Assembly: GCF_022012445.1 (NCBI RefSeq)
Contig: NZ_JAKLTS010000013.1
Location: forward strand, 56,437-120,436
Length of the DNA stretch: 64,000 nucleotides
Source of the DNA: Massilia sp. TS11
GTDB taxonomy: Bacteria > Pseudomonadota > Gammaproteobacteria > Burkholderiales > Burkholderiaceae_D
Direction of reading: 5' to 3'
Below are positions 46,015-54,148 of this stretch, piece by piece; the first letter of the stretch is position 1, and every line of letters begins with the position of its first letter. A program made the position numbers and the translations under genes. Below the pieces are notes generated by a model. It was not told the DNA's origin, did not search any database, and saw only the letters and a program-made list of their open reading frames with translations.

Positions 46015-47021
46015 AGGAAGACCGGCTCGGCCTCGAGCTGCACGCCGAAGCGCGCCAGCACCTCGGCCTGGATCACGTGGGCCAGGGCCAGCACTTCGCG
46101 CCCGCTGGCGCCGCCGCGGTTGACCAGCACCAGGGCCTGCTTTTCATAGACGCCGGCGCGGCCCAGATCGCGCCCCTTCCAGCCGCACTGGTCGATCAGC
46201 CAGCCGGCCGCCAGCTTGGCGCTGCCGTCGGCCTGCCAGTGGTGGACCAGGGTCGGAAAGCGCGCCAGCAGGTCCTCGCACTGGGCGCGCGTGACCACCG
46301 GATTTTTGAAGAAGCTGCCCGCATTGCCGATCACGGCCGGATCGGGCAGCTTGCGCTGGCGGATCGCCACCACGGCCGCGCTGACAGCCGCCGGCGTCAG
46401 CGGCGAGAGGCCTGCCACGGCCTGGGCCAGCTCGGCATAGCGCAGGTTCGGCGTCCACGCGCACGGCAGCGCAAAGCAGACATCGAGGATGATCAGGGCG
46501 CGTCCCTCGGCGTGTTTGAACACGCTGTCGCGGTAGCCGAAGCGGCAGGCCGCCGCGTCCAGCGTCACAACCGTGTCGCTGGCCGGGTCATAGGCGCGCA
46601 GGCTATGGAACACGTCCTGGATTTCGGCCCCGTAGGCGCCGATGTTCTGGATCGGCGCGGCGCCCACCGTGCCCGGAATCAGCGACAGGTTCTCCAGTCC
46701 GCCCAGACCCTGCGCGATGGTCCACTGCACGAACGCATGCCAGACCTCGCCGGCGCCGGCGCGCACCAGTTCGCGCCCGTTCTCCTGGCCCAGCCGTTCG
46801 CGTCCGCGGATGGCCATGTGCAGCACCAGGGCCGGCAAGGTGTCGCGCACCAGCAGCACATTGCTGCCGCCGCCCAGCACCACGCGCGGCAGATCGGCCA
46901 CGGCCGGGTCGGCGCAGGCGGCGCGCAGATCATCGAGGCAGTGGATCTCGGCCAGGGCTTCGGCGGAAGCGGCGATACCAAACGTGTTCAGGGAGGCGAG
47001 GCTGGCGTGACGACGGATCAT
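46011..47021 (-). CDS. murB: UDP-N-acetylenolpyruvoylglucosamine reductase
   Basis: This 336-residue type I MurB is an FAD enzyme that makes UDP-MurNAc for peptidoglycan. FAD-binding motifs VVLGGGSNVLL (about 47-57) and SLIPGTVGAAPIQNIGAYG (about 113-131) are present. Catalytic residues appear in FGYRDSVFK, IGNAGSFFKNP (proton-donor Ser) and the C-terminal LEAEP. It stands alone, convergent with wspR with a 4-base stop overlap, and divergent from the yajQ gene. Confidence 0.95.
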   Translation of the reverse strand: MIRRHASLASLNTFGIAASAEALAEIHCLDDLRAACADPAVADLPRVVLGGGSNVLLVRDTLPALVLHMAIRGRERLGQENGRELVRAGAGEVWHAFVQWTIAQGLGGLENLSLIPGTVGAAPIQNIGAYGAEIQDVFHSLRAYDPASDTVVTLDAAACRFGYRDSVFKHAEGRALIILDVCFALPCAWTPNLRYAELAQAVAGLSPLTPAAVSAAVVAIRQRKLPDPAVIGNAGSFFKNPVVTRAQCEDLLARFPTLVHHWQADGSAKLAAGWLIDQCGWKGRDLGRAGVYEKQALVLVNRGGASGREVLALAHVIQAEVLARFGVQLEAEPVFL

Positions 47022-47164
47022 GGGTGCGGTGTTCCTTTTGACGCATTATAGAAGCAAACCCATATAAAACAGGTGGGTAAGGGCGGAACGGGCCGCCTTG
47101 TCAGCTAAAATATCGGCATTTTGAAAATCGGGCGCTTGGCGCCCGCGTCCCAGAAGGAGTCCCC

Positions 47165-47650
47165 ATGCCATCTTTCGATGTCGTCTGCGAAGCCAACATG
47201 GTCGAGGTGCGCAATGGCGTCGACCAGGCCAGCAAGGAGATCAGCACCCGCTTCGACTTCAAGGGCACCGATGCCCGCGTCGAGCACAAGGAACACGAGA
47301 TCACCTGCTATGCCGATGCCGACTTCCAGCTGCAGCAGGTGAAGGACGTCCTGACCAATAAACTCGCCAAGCGCAGCGTCGATGTGCGCTTCCTCGATGA
47401 AGGCAAGGTCGAGAAGGTCGGCGGCGACAAAGTCAAGCAAGTCATCAAGATCCGCAACGGCATCCAGACCGAGGACGCCAAGCGCATCGTCAAACTGATC
47501 AAGGAATCGAAGATGAAGGTCCAGGCTTCGATTCAGGGCGACGCCGTGCGCGTCAGCGGCGCCAAGCGCGACGATCTGCAGGCGGCCATCGCCCTGCTGC
47601 GTAAGGACGTCAGCGACCTGCCCCTCGAATTCAATAACTTCCGCGATTAA
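47165..47650 (+). CDS. yajQ: YajQ-family nucleotide-binding protein
   Basis: The 161-residue protein is full length for the family and begins with [14 protein letters not shown]. It has the two ferredoxin-like halves seen in YajQ structures (STRFDFKGT and [24 protein letters not shown]). A Xanthomonas homologue binds c-di-GMP and regulates transcription; others bind nucleotides or affect phage and virulence functions. A strong GGAGT ribosome site precedes the ATG. Its position just beyond the Wsp operon is suggestive, but yajQ is widespread, so a functional link is only an inference. Confidence 0.92.
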   Translation: MPSFDVVCEANMVEVRNGVDQASKEISTRFDFKGTDARVEHKEHEITCYADADFQLQQVKDVLTNKLAKRSVDVRFLDEGKVEKVGGDKVKQVIKIRNGIQTEDAKRIVKLIKESKMKVQASIQGDAVRVSGAKRDDLQAAIALLRKDVSDLPLEFNNFRD

Positions 47651-47664
47651 GGCTGTGCCCCGAA

Positions 47665-48921
47665 ATGAAATGTGTTGATGATTTCCGCCTGCGCTTCGGC
47701 ACCGAGGAATATGTGCCGATCATGATCGGCGGGATGGGGGTCGATATCTCGACTTCCGAACTGGCGCTCGAGGCGGCGCGCCTCGGCGGCATCGGTCATA
47801 TCTCGGACGCCATGGTGCACGACGTGGCCGACCGCAAATTCGATACGTCCTTCATCAAGGACAAGACCCGGCAGTACAAGTACAACATCAATAACATGGA
47901 CAAGGCCGTCGTCCAGTTCGATCTGGACAAGCTGGCCGAGGCCACCCGACTGCACGTGGCCAGCACCATGCAGGCCAAGCAAGGCAAGGGCCTGATCTTC
48001 GTGAACTGCATGGAAAAGCTGTCCATGAACGCGCCCAAGGAAACCCTGCGCGTGCGCCTGGCGGCCGCCCTCGACGCCGGGATCGACGGCATCACCCTGT
48101 CGGCCGGCCTGCACCTGGGTTCCTTCGCCCTGATGGCCGACCACCCGCGCTTTCGCGAAGCCAAGCTCGGCATCATCGTGTCCTCGGTGCGCGCGCTGCA
48201 GCTGTTCCTGCGCAAGAACGCCAAGCTCAACCGCCTGCCCGACTATGTGATCGTCGAAGGTCCGCTCGCTGGCGGCCACCTCGGCTTCGGCCTCGATGAC
48301 TGGCAGGAGTACGACCTGCACACCATCATGGACGAAGTGATCGCCTATGTGCGCGAGGAAGGCCTGAACATCCCCGTGATCGCCGCCGGCGGCGTGTTTA
48401 CGGGCAGCGATGCCGTCAGCTTCCTCGAAAAAGGCGCGGCCGGCGTGCAGGTGGCGACCCGCTTCACCGTCACCAAGGAATGCGGCCTGCCGGACGACGT
48501 CAAGCAGGAATACTTCAAGGCCTCCGAGCAGGACATCGAAGTCAATGGCGTCTCGCCGACCGGCTACCCGATGCGCATGCTGAAGAACACCCCGGCCATC
48601 GGTTCCGGCATCCGCCCCGGCTGCGAAAGCTATGGCTATCTGCTCGACGCCAGCGGCCAGTGCTCCTACATCAATGCCTACAACCGCGAAATCACCCTGC
48701 ATCCGGACGCCAAGGACATCAAGGTGATGGACAAGACCTGCCTGTGCACGCACATGCGCAACTTCAATTGCTGGACCTGCGGCCACTACACCTACCGCCT
48801 GAAGGACACGACCCACAAGAAAGCCGACGGCAGCTACCAGCTGTTGACGGCCGAGCACGTGTTCAAGGACTACCAGTTCAGCAAGAACAATGAAATCGCC
48901 CTGCCCGCGCGCGAAGACTGA
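47665..48921 (+). CDS. Nitronate monooxygenase-family flavoprotein with Cys-rich tail
   Basis: This 418-residue FMN TIM-barrel protein of the 2-nitropropane dioxygenase/NMO superfamily shows IMIGGMGVDIST at the N-terminus, the GPLAGGHLGFG motif (200-209) and the phosphate loop IAAGGVFTGSDA. Beyond the usual barrel there is a tail with cysteines 359, 361, 369 and 372 (CLCTHMRNFNCWTC), and additional C320 and C333. These could bind zinc or an iron-sulfur cluster. It follows yajQ by 14 bases, so the two may be co-transcribed. The substrate is unknown, and enoyl-reductase-like activity (FabK relatives) is an alternative. Confidence 0.8.
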   Translation: MKCVDDFRLRFGTEEYVPIMIGGMGVDISTSELALEAARLGGIGHISDAMVHDVADRKFDTSFIKDKTRQYKYNINNMDKAVVQFDLDKLAEATRLHVASTMQAKQGKGLIFVNCMEKLSMNAPKETLRVRLAAALDAGIDGITLSAGLHLGSFALMADHPRFREAKLGIIVSSVRALQLFLRKNAKLNRLPDYVIVEGPLAGGHLGFGLDDWQEYDLHTIMDEVIAYVREEGLNIPVIAAGGVFTGSDAVSFLEKGAAGVQVATRFTVTKECGLPDDVKQEYFKASEQDIEVNGVSPTGYPMRMLKNTPAIGSGIRPGCESYGYLLDASGQCSYINAYNREITLHPDAKDIKVMDKTCLCTHMRNFNCWTCGHYTYRLKDTTHKKADGSYQLLTAEHVFKDYQFSKNNEIALPARED

Positions 48922-48941
48922 AGCCGCCCGGTCTGGCCAGG

Positions 48942-48967
48942 ACGGCGCCTGCGGGCGCCGTTTTTCT
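48942..48967 (+). terminator. Rho-independent terminator
   Basis: ACGGCGCC (48942-48949) pairs perfectly with GGCGCCGT (48954-48961) around TGCG, followed by TTTTCTT. It is the clearest intrinsic terminator in the window and ends the yajQ-NMO unit. Confidence 0.9.
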
Positions 48968-48993
48968 TGGCGAATCGCTTATCATCGGACACC

Positions 48994-49872
48994 ATGTTCA
49001 AACCCCTGCGCCATCTGATCCAGTCCTTCGAGCGCCTGCCCTATGCGGTGCGGCTGCTGGCCCTCGTCCTCGGCGTGGTGGTGCTCGGCGTGGTCGACCT
49101 GGCCCTGCCGCCGTATGTGATTCTGTCGGGCTTCTACTATCTGCCGATTTTTCTGGCCGCCTTCACCTGCTCGCGCCAGGCCGCCTACCTGGTGGCCCTG
49201 CTGGCCTGGGCCATCAATGCGGTCGCGCTCGAGCCCAACTACCCCGAGCATGCGAGTGCGCTCGAGCACCTGGTCTCGACCCTGTCGCTGGGCCTGAGTT
49301 TCCTCGCCTTTGTGGCCGTGTCCGACTGGACGCGCCAGCTGGTCAGCCAGCTGATCGAGGAGAACATGTTCGACTTCACCAGCGGCGCCTACAACCAGCG
49401 CGCGCTCGAACGGGCGCTGCGGCGCGAGACGGCGCGCTTTCGCCACAGCCAGGTGGCGTTCGGCCTGGCCGTGCTCGACATCGACCATTTCGCCCGCCTG
49501 AATTTCCAGTACGGCCAGCGTTTCGGCGACATCGCCCTGAGCGACATCGCGCGCGCCATCCAGCGCGGCCTGCGCGACATCGATGTCCTGACGCGGCTGC
49601 GCGACAACCGCTTCGTGATGGTGCTGCCGCATGCCGACCTGGCCGTGCTCGACAGCGTGCTGGCGCGCGTGCGCGCGCAGGTGGTGCAGGCCATGGCCAT
49701 CCACGACCCGCAGGTCACGGCCAGTATCGGCGCCGTGCTGGTCGACCAGCTCGACGACGGCGACGACGAACCGACCCTGCTGCGCCTGGCCGAGGACCGC
49801 CTGGCCCAGGCCAAGCGCCAGGGCAAGAACTGCTGTGTCAGTCTCAGCCTGCGCGCCCTGCGCCACGCCTGA
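48994..49872 (+). CDS. Membrane protein with degenerate GGDEF domain and intact I-site
   Basis: The 292-residue protein has four hydrophobic helices (about 19-40, 42-59, 62-79 and 91-111), then a GGDEF-fold domain. The metal-binding LDIDHF (161-166) is kept, but the signature GGDEF is replaced by RDNRF (203-207), so cyclase activity is not expected. The inhibitory-site motif RxxD survives as RDID (194-197), exactly five residues upstream. This is the pattern of c-di-GMP receptor proteins such as PelD. ATG 48994 was chosen; an upstream TTG overlaps the terminator. No partner gene is adjacent. Confidence 0.82.
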   Translation: MFKPLRHLIQSFERLPYAVRLLALVLGVVVLGVVDLALPPYVILSGFYYLPIFLAAFTCSRQAAYLVALLAWAINAVALEPNYPEHASALEHLVSTLSLGLSFLAFVAVSDWTRQLVSQLIEENMFDFTSGAYNQRALERALRRETARFRHSQVAFGLAVLDIDHFARLNFQYGQRFGDIALSDIARAIQRGLRDIDVLTRLRDNRFVMVLPHADLAVLDSVLARVRAQVVQAMAIHDPQVTASIGAVLVDQLDDGDDEPTLLRLAEDRLAQAKRQGKNCCVSLSLRALRHA

Positions 49873-49893
49873 GCCAAACTTTCCCACCAAACA

Positions 49894-49981
49894 AATCGGG
49901 GTCAGACCCCATTTATCCACCCAGAAAAATGGGATCAGACCCCATTTTTCTTTCGAGATAAATGGGGTCTGACCCCGATTT
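49894..49981. repeat. Inverted pair plus central copy of the GGGGTC-N-GACCCC repeat
   Basis: Left arm 49894-49918 and right arm 49957-49981 are perfect 25-base reverse complements. They contain cores at 49898-49910 and 49964-49976. A third core with one change (GGGATCAGACCCC, 49931-49943) sits in the loop, giving a 33-base period. The element separates the convergent ends of the GGDEF and DHH genes. Confidence 0.9.
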
Positions 49982-50014
49982 TTCTTTGGCGCCTTTTTTG
50001 GCGGGCGGGTTGCC

Positions 50015-50950
50015 TCAGCCTTCGGTGGTGATGCGCTGGATCAGCGCGCCCAGCACATCGTCGGCCATCTCATTGTCGACCTGGCAGGTGCCGGCATTCT
50101 CGTGGCCGCCGCCGCCGTATTCGAGCATCAAGGCGCCGATATTCGTCTTCGACGTGCGGTTCAGAATCGACTTGCCGGTGGCGAAGACGGTGTTCTGGTT
50201 TTTCAGGCCCCACAGCACGTGGATCGAAATATTCTGCTCGGGGAACAGCGCATAGATGATGAAGCGGTTGCCGGCAAAGATGGTTTCCTCCTTGCGCAGA
50301 TCGAGCACCACCAGATTCTTGTGCACGGTGGCGCAGCGGCGGATCTGCTCCTTGCATTTCTCGGCGTGATCGAAATACAGGTCCATGCGCTCCTTCACGT
50401 CCGGCAGGCGCATGATCTCCTCGATCGTGTGGTTCTTGCAGTAGTCGATGAGGTCCATCATCAACTGGTAGTTCGAGATGCGGAAGTCGCGGAAGCGGCC
50501 CAGGCCGGTACGCGCATCCATCAGGAAGTTCAACAGGTCCCAGCCCTTGGGATCGAGCACTTCCTCGCGCGAGAAGCGCGCCGAGTCGCCCTTGTCGACG
50601 GCCGCCATCATGTCGTGCCAGGAAGCGGGGAACTTGTCGGCGCCGTAGTGCTTGTAGACCACCCGCGCAGCCGAGGGCGCATCGGGCTGGATGATGTGGT
50701 TGCTGCGCTCGCCCGTATTGCGGATCGTCTCGGACAGGTGGTGGTCAAACGCCAGATGCACCCCGGCCACATAGGGCAGATTGGTCGTGATGTCCTGGTC
50801 CGTGATCGCGATCTTACCGTCCTGCATGTCTTTCGGATGCACGAACAGGATGTCATCGATCATGTCCAGGTGCTTGAGCAGCACCGCGCACACCAGGCCG
50901 TCGAAGTCGGAACGGGTCACCAGGCGGAATTTTTTGGCTTCAGCAGACAT
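50015..50950 (-). CDS. DHH-family phosphoesterase (exopolyphosphatase-like)
   Basis: The 311-residue cytoplasmic protein has the DHH core: LVTRSDFDGLVCAVLL (motif I Asp pair), HLAFDHHLSE (DHH motif, about residue 71) and the C-terminal DHHA1 motif GGGGHENAGTCQ. Such enzymes hydrolyse short nucleic acids, cyclic dinucleotide products or polyphosphate, and the exact substrate cannot be read from the sequence. ATG 50950 has a GGGTG region upstream; 21 more codons are open. It is divergent from the LytS-like kinase gene. Confidence 0.82.
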   Translation of the reverse strand: MSAEAKKFRLVTRSDFDGLVCAVLLKHLDMIDDILFVHPKDMQDGKIAITDQDITTNLPYVAGVHLAFDHHLSETIRNTGERSNHIIQPDAPSAARVVYKHYGADKFPASWHDMMAAVDKGDSARFSREEVLDPKGWDLLNFLMDARTGLGRFRDFRISNYQLMMDLIDYCKNHTIEEIMRLPDVKERMDLYFDHAEKCKEQIRRCATVHKNLVVLDLRKEETIFAGNRFIIYALFPEQNISIHVLWGLKNQNTVFATGKSILNRTSKTNIGALMLEYGGGGHENAGTCQVDNEMADDVLGALIQRITTEG

Positions 50951-51160
50951 CGCAACACCCTTCAAGGAAAGAATGACAAGACCGTTGCCGGACTGGCATG
51001 TCCGGACGGACAATCATACCAAGCCCGCGCCCCCCTGCACAGTGGCAAATCCTTGCAGTCCAGTCGGCTTTTTGTGCAGCCCATCGCAAACGCCGCCCAG
51101 GGGCGCGCGCAGGCCCTATACTGGCAACCTCGCACCCACCGTAGAGAGAGAAGAGCCCCG

Positions 51161-52420
51161 ATGGAAGCCCGGCGATCGCCCCAAGCAATGCTTTCGACCA
51201 GCCTTGGATGGCTGCATCGCGCCTTTGACGCCACAGCCGACTGGGTGACCCAGCTATCGTGGTGGAAATTCCTGATCTTCGCGGCCGTGTCCCTGATCGC
51301 GGCCAGCATCGTCCAGGAGGAATTGTTCTCGGGCGCCGACGAGGAAGTGGTCCAGCAGACCAGCAAGAAGCCGAAGCGCGGGCGCGGCGAGGCCAATATC
51401 CAGATCGACGACAGCGGCATCCACTTCATCCCGCGCAATGCCAGCGCGCCGCCGGTGCTCAATCCGCCCTCGGCGCCGTCGGTGCCGGAGGCGCCCAAGG
51501 GCCGCGAGCTGTCGCCCGCGCATACGGAAAACGGCTCCGAAGTCCACATCGAGCTGCCGCCCCAGATCTCCGAGGAATTGTCGAACGCCATCGAAGTGGC
51601 CGTCGAGGACGCGGCCGAGCAAAAGTCCAACCGCTACCACAAGCAGGCCTCGACCTGGTTCAAGAGCTTCGTCTCGCTGCTGATCCTGGCCCTGTTCGGC
51701 ACCAAGGCCCTGATGGGCGGGAAAAAGCGCGCCGAGGCCGAAATGGCCAGCGCCACCGCCGCCGCCGAGCGCGAATCGATGCACCGCCAGCTGTCCGAGG
51801 CGCGCATGCAGATGATGCAGGCCCAGGTCGAGCCCCACTTCCTGTTCAATACCCTGGCCTCGGTCGAATACCTGATCGAAACCGACCCGCCGCGCGCCTC
51901 GGCCATGCAGCGCGCCCTGATCCAGTACCTGCGCGCCGTGTTGCCGCAGATGCGCGAAGCCTCGCCCGAAAGCAATCTCGGGCGCGAGGCGGAGATGGTC
52001 AAAGCCTATCTGAAGCTGCTGAAAATGCGCATGGAGGACCGCCTGACGGTCGACTTCGACGTGCCCGACGGCCTGCGCTCGGCCGCCTTCCCGCCGATGA
52101 TGCTGCAGACCCTGGTGGAAAACGCGATCAAGCATGGGCTCGAATGCAAACCCGAGGGCGGCACCCTGAGCGTGCAGGCCGAGGTGGCCGACAGCAAGCT
52201 GCGCGTGATGGTCAAGGACGATGGCGTCGGTTTCGGCGTCAATCCGAGCAAGGGTACCGGCCTGGGCCTGACCAATACGCGCGAGCGCCTCAAGCTTTTG
52301 CATGGCGAGCGCGCCAGTCTGTCCATCACGCCCAATGTACCGAGCGGCGTGATCGCCACCATCGAGGTGCCCTACCAGCTCGCCTCCGTTGATAAAAACG
52401 CCAAACCCATGAATAATTGA
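51161..52420 (+). CDS. LytS-type membrane sensor histidine kinase
   Basis: This 419-residue kinase has TM1 (about 34-52), a presumed periplasmic Pro-rich, acidic region (about 53-166), TM2 (167-186), a short coiled coil, and the His_kinase module with His226 in AQVEPHFLFNTLAS. The ATPase domain has TLVENAIKHGL, DDGVGFG and GTGLGLTNTRERL. A purine-rich GAGAGAGAAGAG precedes the ATG. It is followed 26 bases later by its LytTR response regulator, forming a two-component pair. The signal is unknown. A TATACT hexamer at 51117-51122 may be part of the promoter. Confidence 0.88.
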   Translation: MEARRSPQAMLSTSLGWLHRAFDATADWVTQLSWWKFLIFAAVSLIAASIVQEELFSGADEEVVQQTSKKPKRGRGEANIQIDDSGIHFIPRNASAPPVLNPPSAPSVPEAPKGRELSPAHTENGSEVHIELPPQISEELSNAIEVAVEDAAEQKSNRYHKQASTWFKSFVSLLILALFGTKALMGGKKRAEAEMASATAAAERESMHRQLSEARMQMMQAQVEPHFLFNTLASVEYLIETDPPRASAMQRALIQYLRAVLPQMREASPESNLGREAEMVKAYLKLLKMRMEDRLTVDFDVPDGLRSAAFPPMMLQTLVENAIKHGLECKPEGGTLSVQAEVADSKLRVMVKDDGVGFGVNPSKGTGLGLTNTRERLKLLHGERASLSITPNVPSGVIATIEVPYQLASVDKNAKPMNN

Positions 52421-52446
52421 GCGCGCCTATCCACCACGACACCACC

Positions 52447-53211
52447 ATGACCACTGCCATCATTGCCGACGACGAAAGACTGATGCGCGAACAGCTGCGC
52501 ATGCGCCTAGCCCAGGTCTGGCCCGAGCTCGAGATTCTCGGCGAAGCCACCAATGGCGAGGAAGCCGTTGCCCTGGTCGACGAGCTCAAGCCCGACCTGA
52601 CCTTTCTCGACATCCGCATGCCCGGCAAGACCGGCATGGAAGCTGCCGCCGAGATCGGCGACGCCAGCATGATCGTGTTCGTCACCGCCTATGACCAGTA
52701 CGCGGTGGAAGCCTTCGAAAAGGGCGCGATCGACTACATCCTCAAGCCGACCGAGCCCGAGCGCCTGCAGCTGACGGTCGAGCGCCTCAAGCAGCGCCTG
52801 GCCAAGCCGGCCGCAGGCGGGGCGATCAACGAGAGCGTGACGGCGATGCTGTCCCAGCTGGCCGAAAAGATCACCAAAAAGCCGAACTACCTGCAGTGGA
52901 TCCAGGCCAGCATTGGCCAGGACCTGCGCATGATTCCGGTCGAGGACATCCTGTTCTTCCGTTCCGACGAAAAATACACGTGCGTGCAGACCGAGAAATT
53001 CGAAGCCCTGATCCGCAAGCCCGTGCGCGATCTGGCCGAGGAGCTCGATCCGCAGCTGTTCTGGCAGATCCACCGCGCCACCCTGGTCAATGTCAACGCG
53101 ATTGAAGGCGTGACGCGCGACATCCGCGGACGCCACCTGGTGATGATCAAAGGCCGCCCCGAGCGCCTCGAAGTCAGCCGCTCCTTCTTGCACCTGTTCA
53201 AACAGATGTAA
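52447..53211 (+). CDS. LytTR-family response regulator
   Basis: The 254-residue regulator has a receiver domain (acidic ADDE near the start, phospho-acceptor D55 in LTFLDIRMPGKTG, DYILKPTE for the conserved Lys) and a C-terminal LytTR DNA-binding domain (DILFFRSDEKYTCVQT; FWQIHRATLVNVNAIE; RSFLHLFKQ). It is the partner of the LytS-like kinase just upstream, as in AlgR/LytR systems. The ATG at 52447 begins directly with the receiver; an earlier TTG is discounted. Confidence 0.9.
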   Translation: MTTAIIADDERLMREQLRMRLAQVWPELEILGEATNGEEAVALVDELKPDLTFLDIRMPGKTGMEAAAEIGDASMIVFVTAYDQYAVEAFEKGAIDYILKPTEPERLQLTVERLKQRLAKPAAGGAINESVTAMLSQLAEKITKKPNYLQWIQASIGQDLRMIPVEDILFFRSDEKYTCVQTEKFEALIRKPVRDLAEELDPQLFWQIHRATLVNVNAIEGVTRDIRGRHLVMIKGRPERLEVSRSFLHLFKQM

Positions 53212-53218
53212 GCCAGAA

Positions 53219-53274
53219 AAATCGGGGTCAGACCCCATTTTTCCGTCCGGATAAATGGGGTCTGACCCCGATTT
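53219..53274. repeat. Inverted pair of the GGGGTC-N-GACCCC repeat
   Basis: Arms 53219-53240 and 53253-53274 are perfect 22-base reverse complements with a 12-base loop, with cores at 53224-53236 and 53257-53269. The element starts eight bases after the LytTR gene stop. It contains an ATG that makes a false MGSDPD start for the next frame. Confidence 0.9.
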
Positions 53275-53362
53275 GTTTGGGCGGAAAGACGCTGGGGCGG
53301 CGCGCGTAAACATTGAGGAATATCAAGCCGGACATCCGGAACACGCGCTAGGCTGCGGCCCT

Positions 53363-54148
53363 ATGGCCCTGTTTTCTCGTTTCGGCGCGTGGCTGCGGCG
53401 CCAGTTGCTGGCGCCCGCTCCGCGCTCCCGGGTGGGGCGGCGCGCCACGGACTGGCCGGCAGCCGGTCTGCGCCCTCACCCGCTCACCCACCGTCTGCGG
53501 CGCTCCTCGTCCCGCCTGCGTGAATTGTCGAATGCCCTGATCAGCATTCGCGAAGAGGAACGCACGCGCATCGCCCGCGAATTGCATGATGATCTTGGGC
53601 AGCTGCTGGCCGCCCTGCGCATGGACGTGGCCCTGCTGCGCGAACAGCCGCAGCGCGCGGCCGAATTGGCCCATGGCATGGATGAACATCTGCTGGCCGC
53701 GATCACCTCGCTGCGCCGCATCGCGGCCGGCCTGCGCCCGCGCGCCCTCGACGAGGGCGGCCTGTTCTTCGCCCTGCAGGGCCTGCGCAAGGAATTCGAG
53801 ACGCGCCATGGCATCGCCTGCCGTCTGTACGCGGAGGAAACCGATCTGCCGCAGGATGAACGCCGCAGCACCGCCATCTACCGCCTGGTGCAGGAGGCGC
53901 TGACGAATATCGCGCGCCACGCGGGCGCCCAGCATGTTCTGGTGAATGTCGACCGGATCGACCATCAGCTGCTGCTGACGATCCAGGATGATGGCCGCGG
54001 CATCACTGCCGCGGACCTGGAGAAGCCGGGCTCGCTCGGACTGGTCGGCATGCGCGAACGGGTCTGGGCGCTCAACGGCGATCTGCACATCGCAGGGGGC
54101 GATGCGCGCGGGACGCGCATCGATATCACCCTGCCTGTGTCAGATTAG
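53363..54148 (+). CDS. NarX-type (HisKA_3) histidine kinase lacking a sensor domain
   Basis: The 261-residue protein consists of a basic N-terminal segment (to about 75), then the HisKA_3 phosphotransfer helix with RIARELHDDLGQLL (phospho-His) and an HATPase domain (EALTNIARHAGA; IQDDGRGI; GSLGLVGMRER). No membrane helix or input domain is seen, and no LuxR-type regulator is adjacent, so it is an orphan. ATG 53363 was chosen because the frame upstream runs into the palindromic repeat. Its stop overlaps that of the convergent porin gene by four bases. Confidence 0.82.
   Translation: MALFSRFGAWLRRQLLAPAPRSRVGRRATDWPAAGLRPHPLTHRLRRSSSRLRELSNALISIREEERTRIARELHDDLGQLLAALRMDVALLREQPQRAAELAHGMDEHLLAAITSLRRIAAGLRPRALDEGGLFFALQGLRKEFETRHGIACRLYAEETDLPQDERRSTAIYRLVQEALTNIARHAGAQHVLVNVDRIDHQLLLTIQDDGRGITAADLEKPGSLGLVGMRERVWALNGDLHIAGGDARGTRIDITLPVSD

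Noticed and set aside
48967..48993. Upstream TTG start for the degenerate GGDEF gene
   Set aside because: Lies within the T run of the preceding terminator; ATG 48994 is better.
50102..51160. N-terminal extension of the LytS-like kinase by 353 codons
   Set aside because: Antisense to the DHH phosphoesterase gene and without recognisable domains.
53255..53362. N-terminal extension (MGSDPD) of the NarX-type kinase
   Set aside because: The start lies inside the palindromic repeat and the added residues show no conservation-like features.
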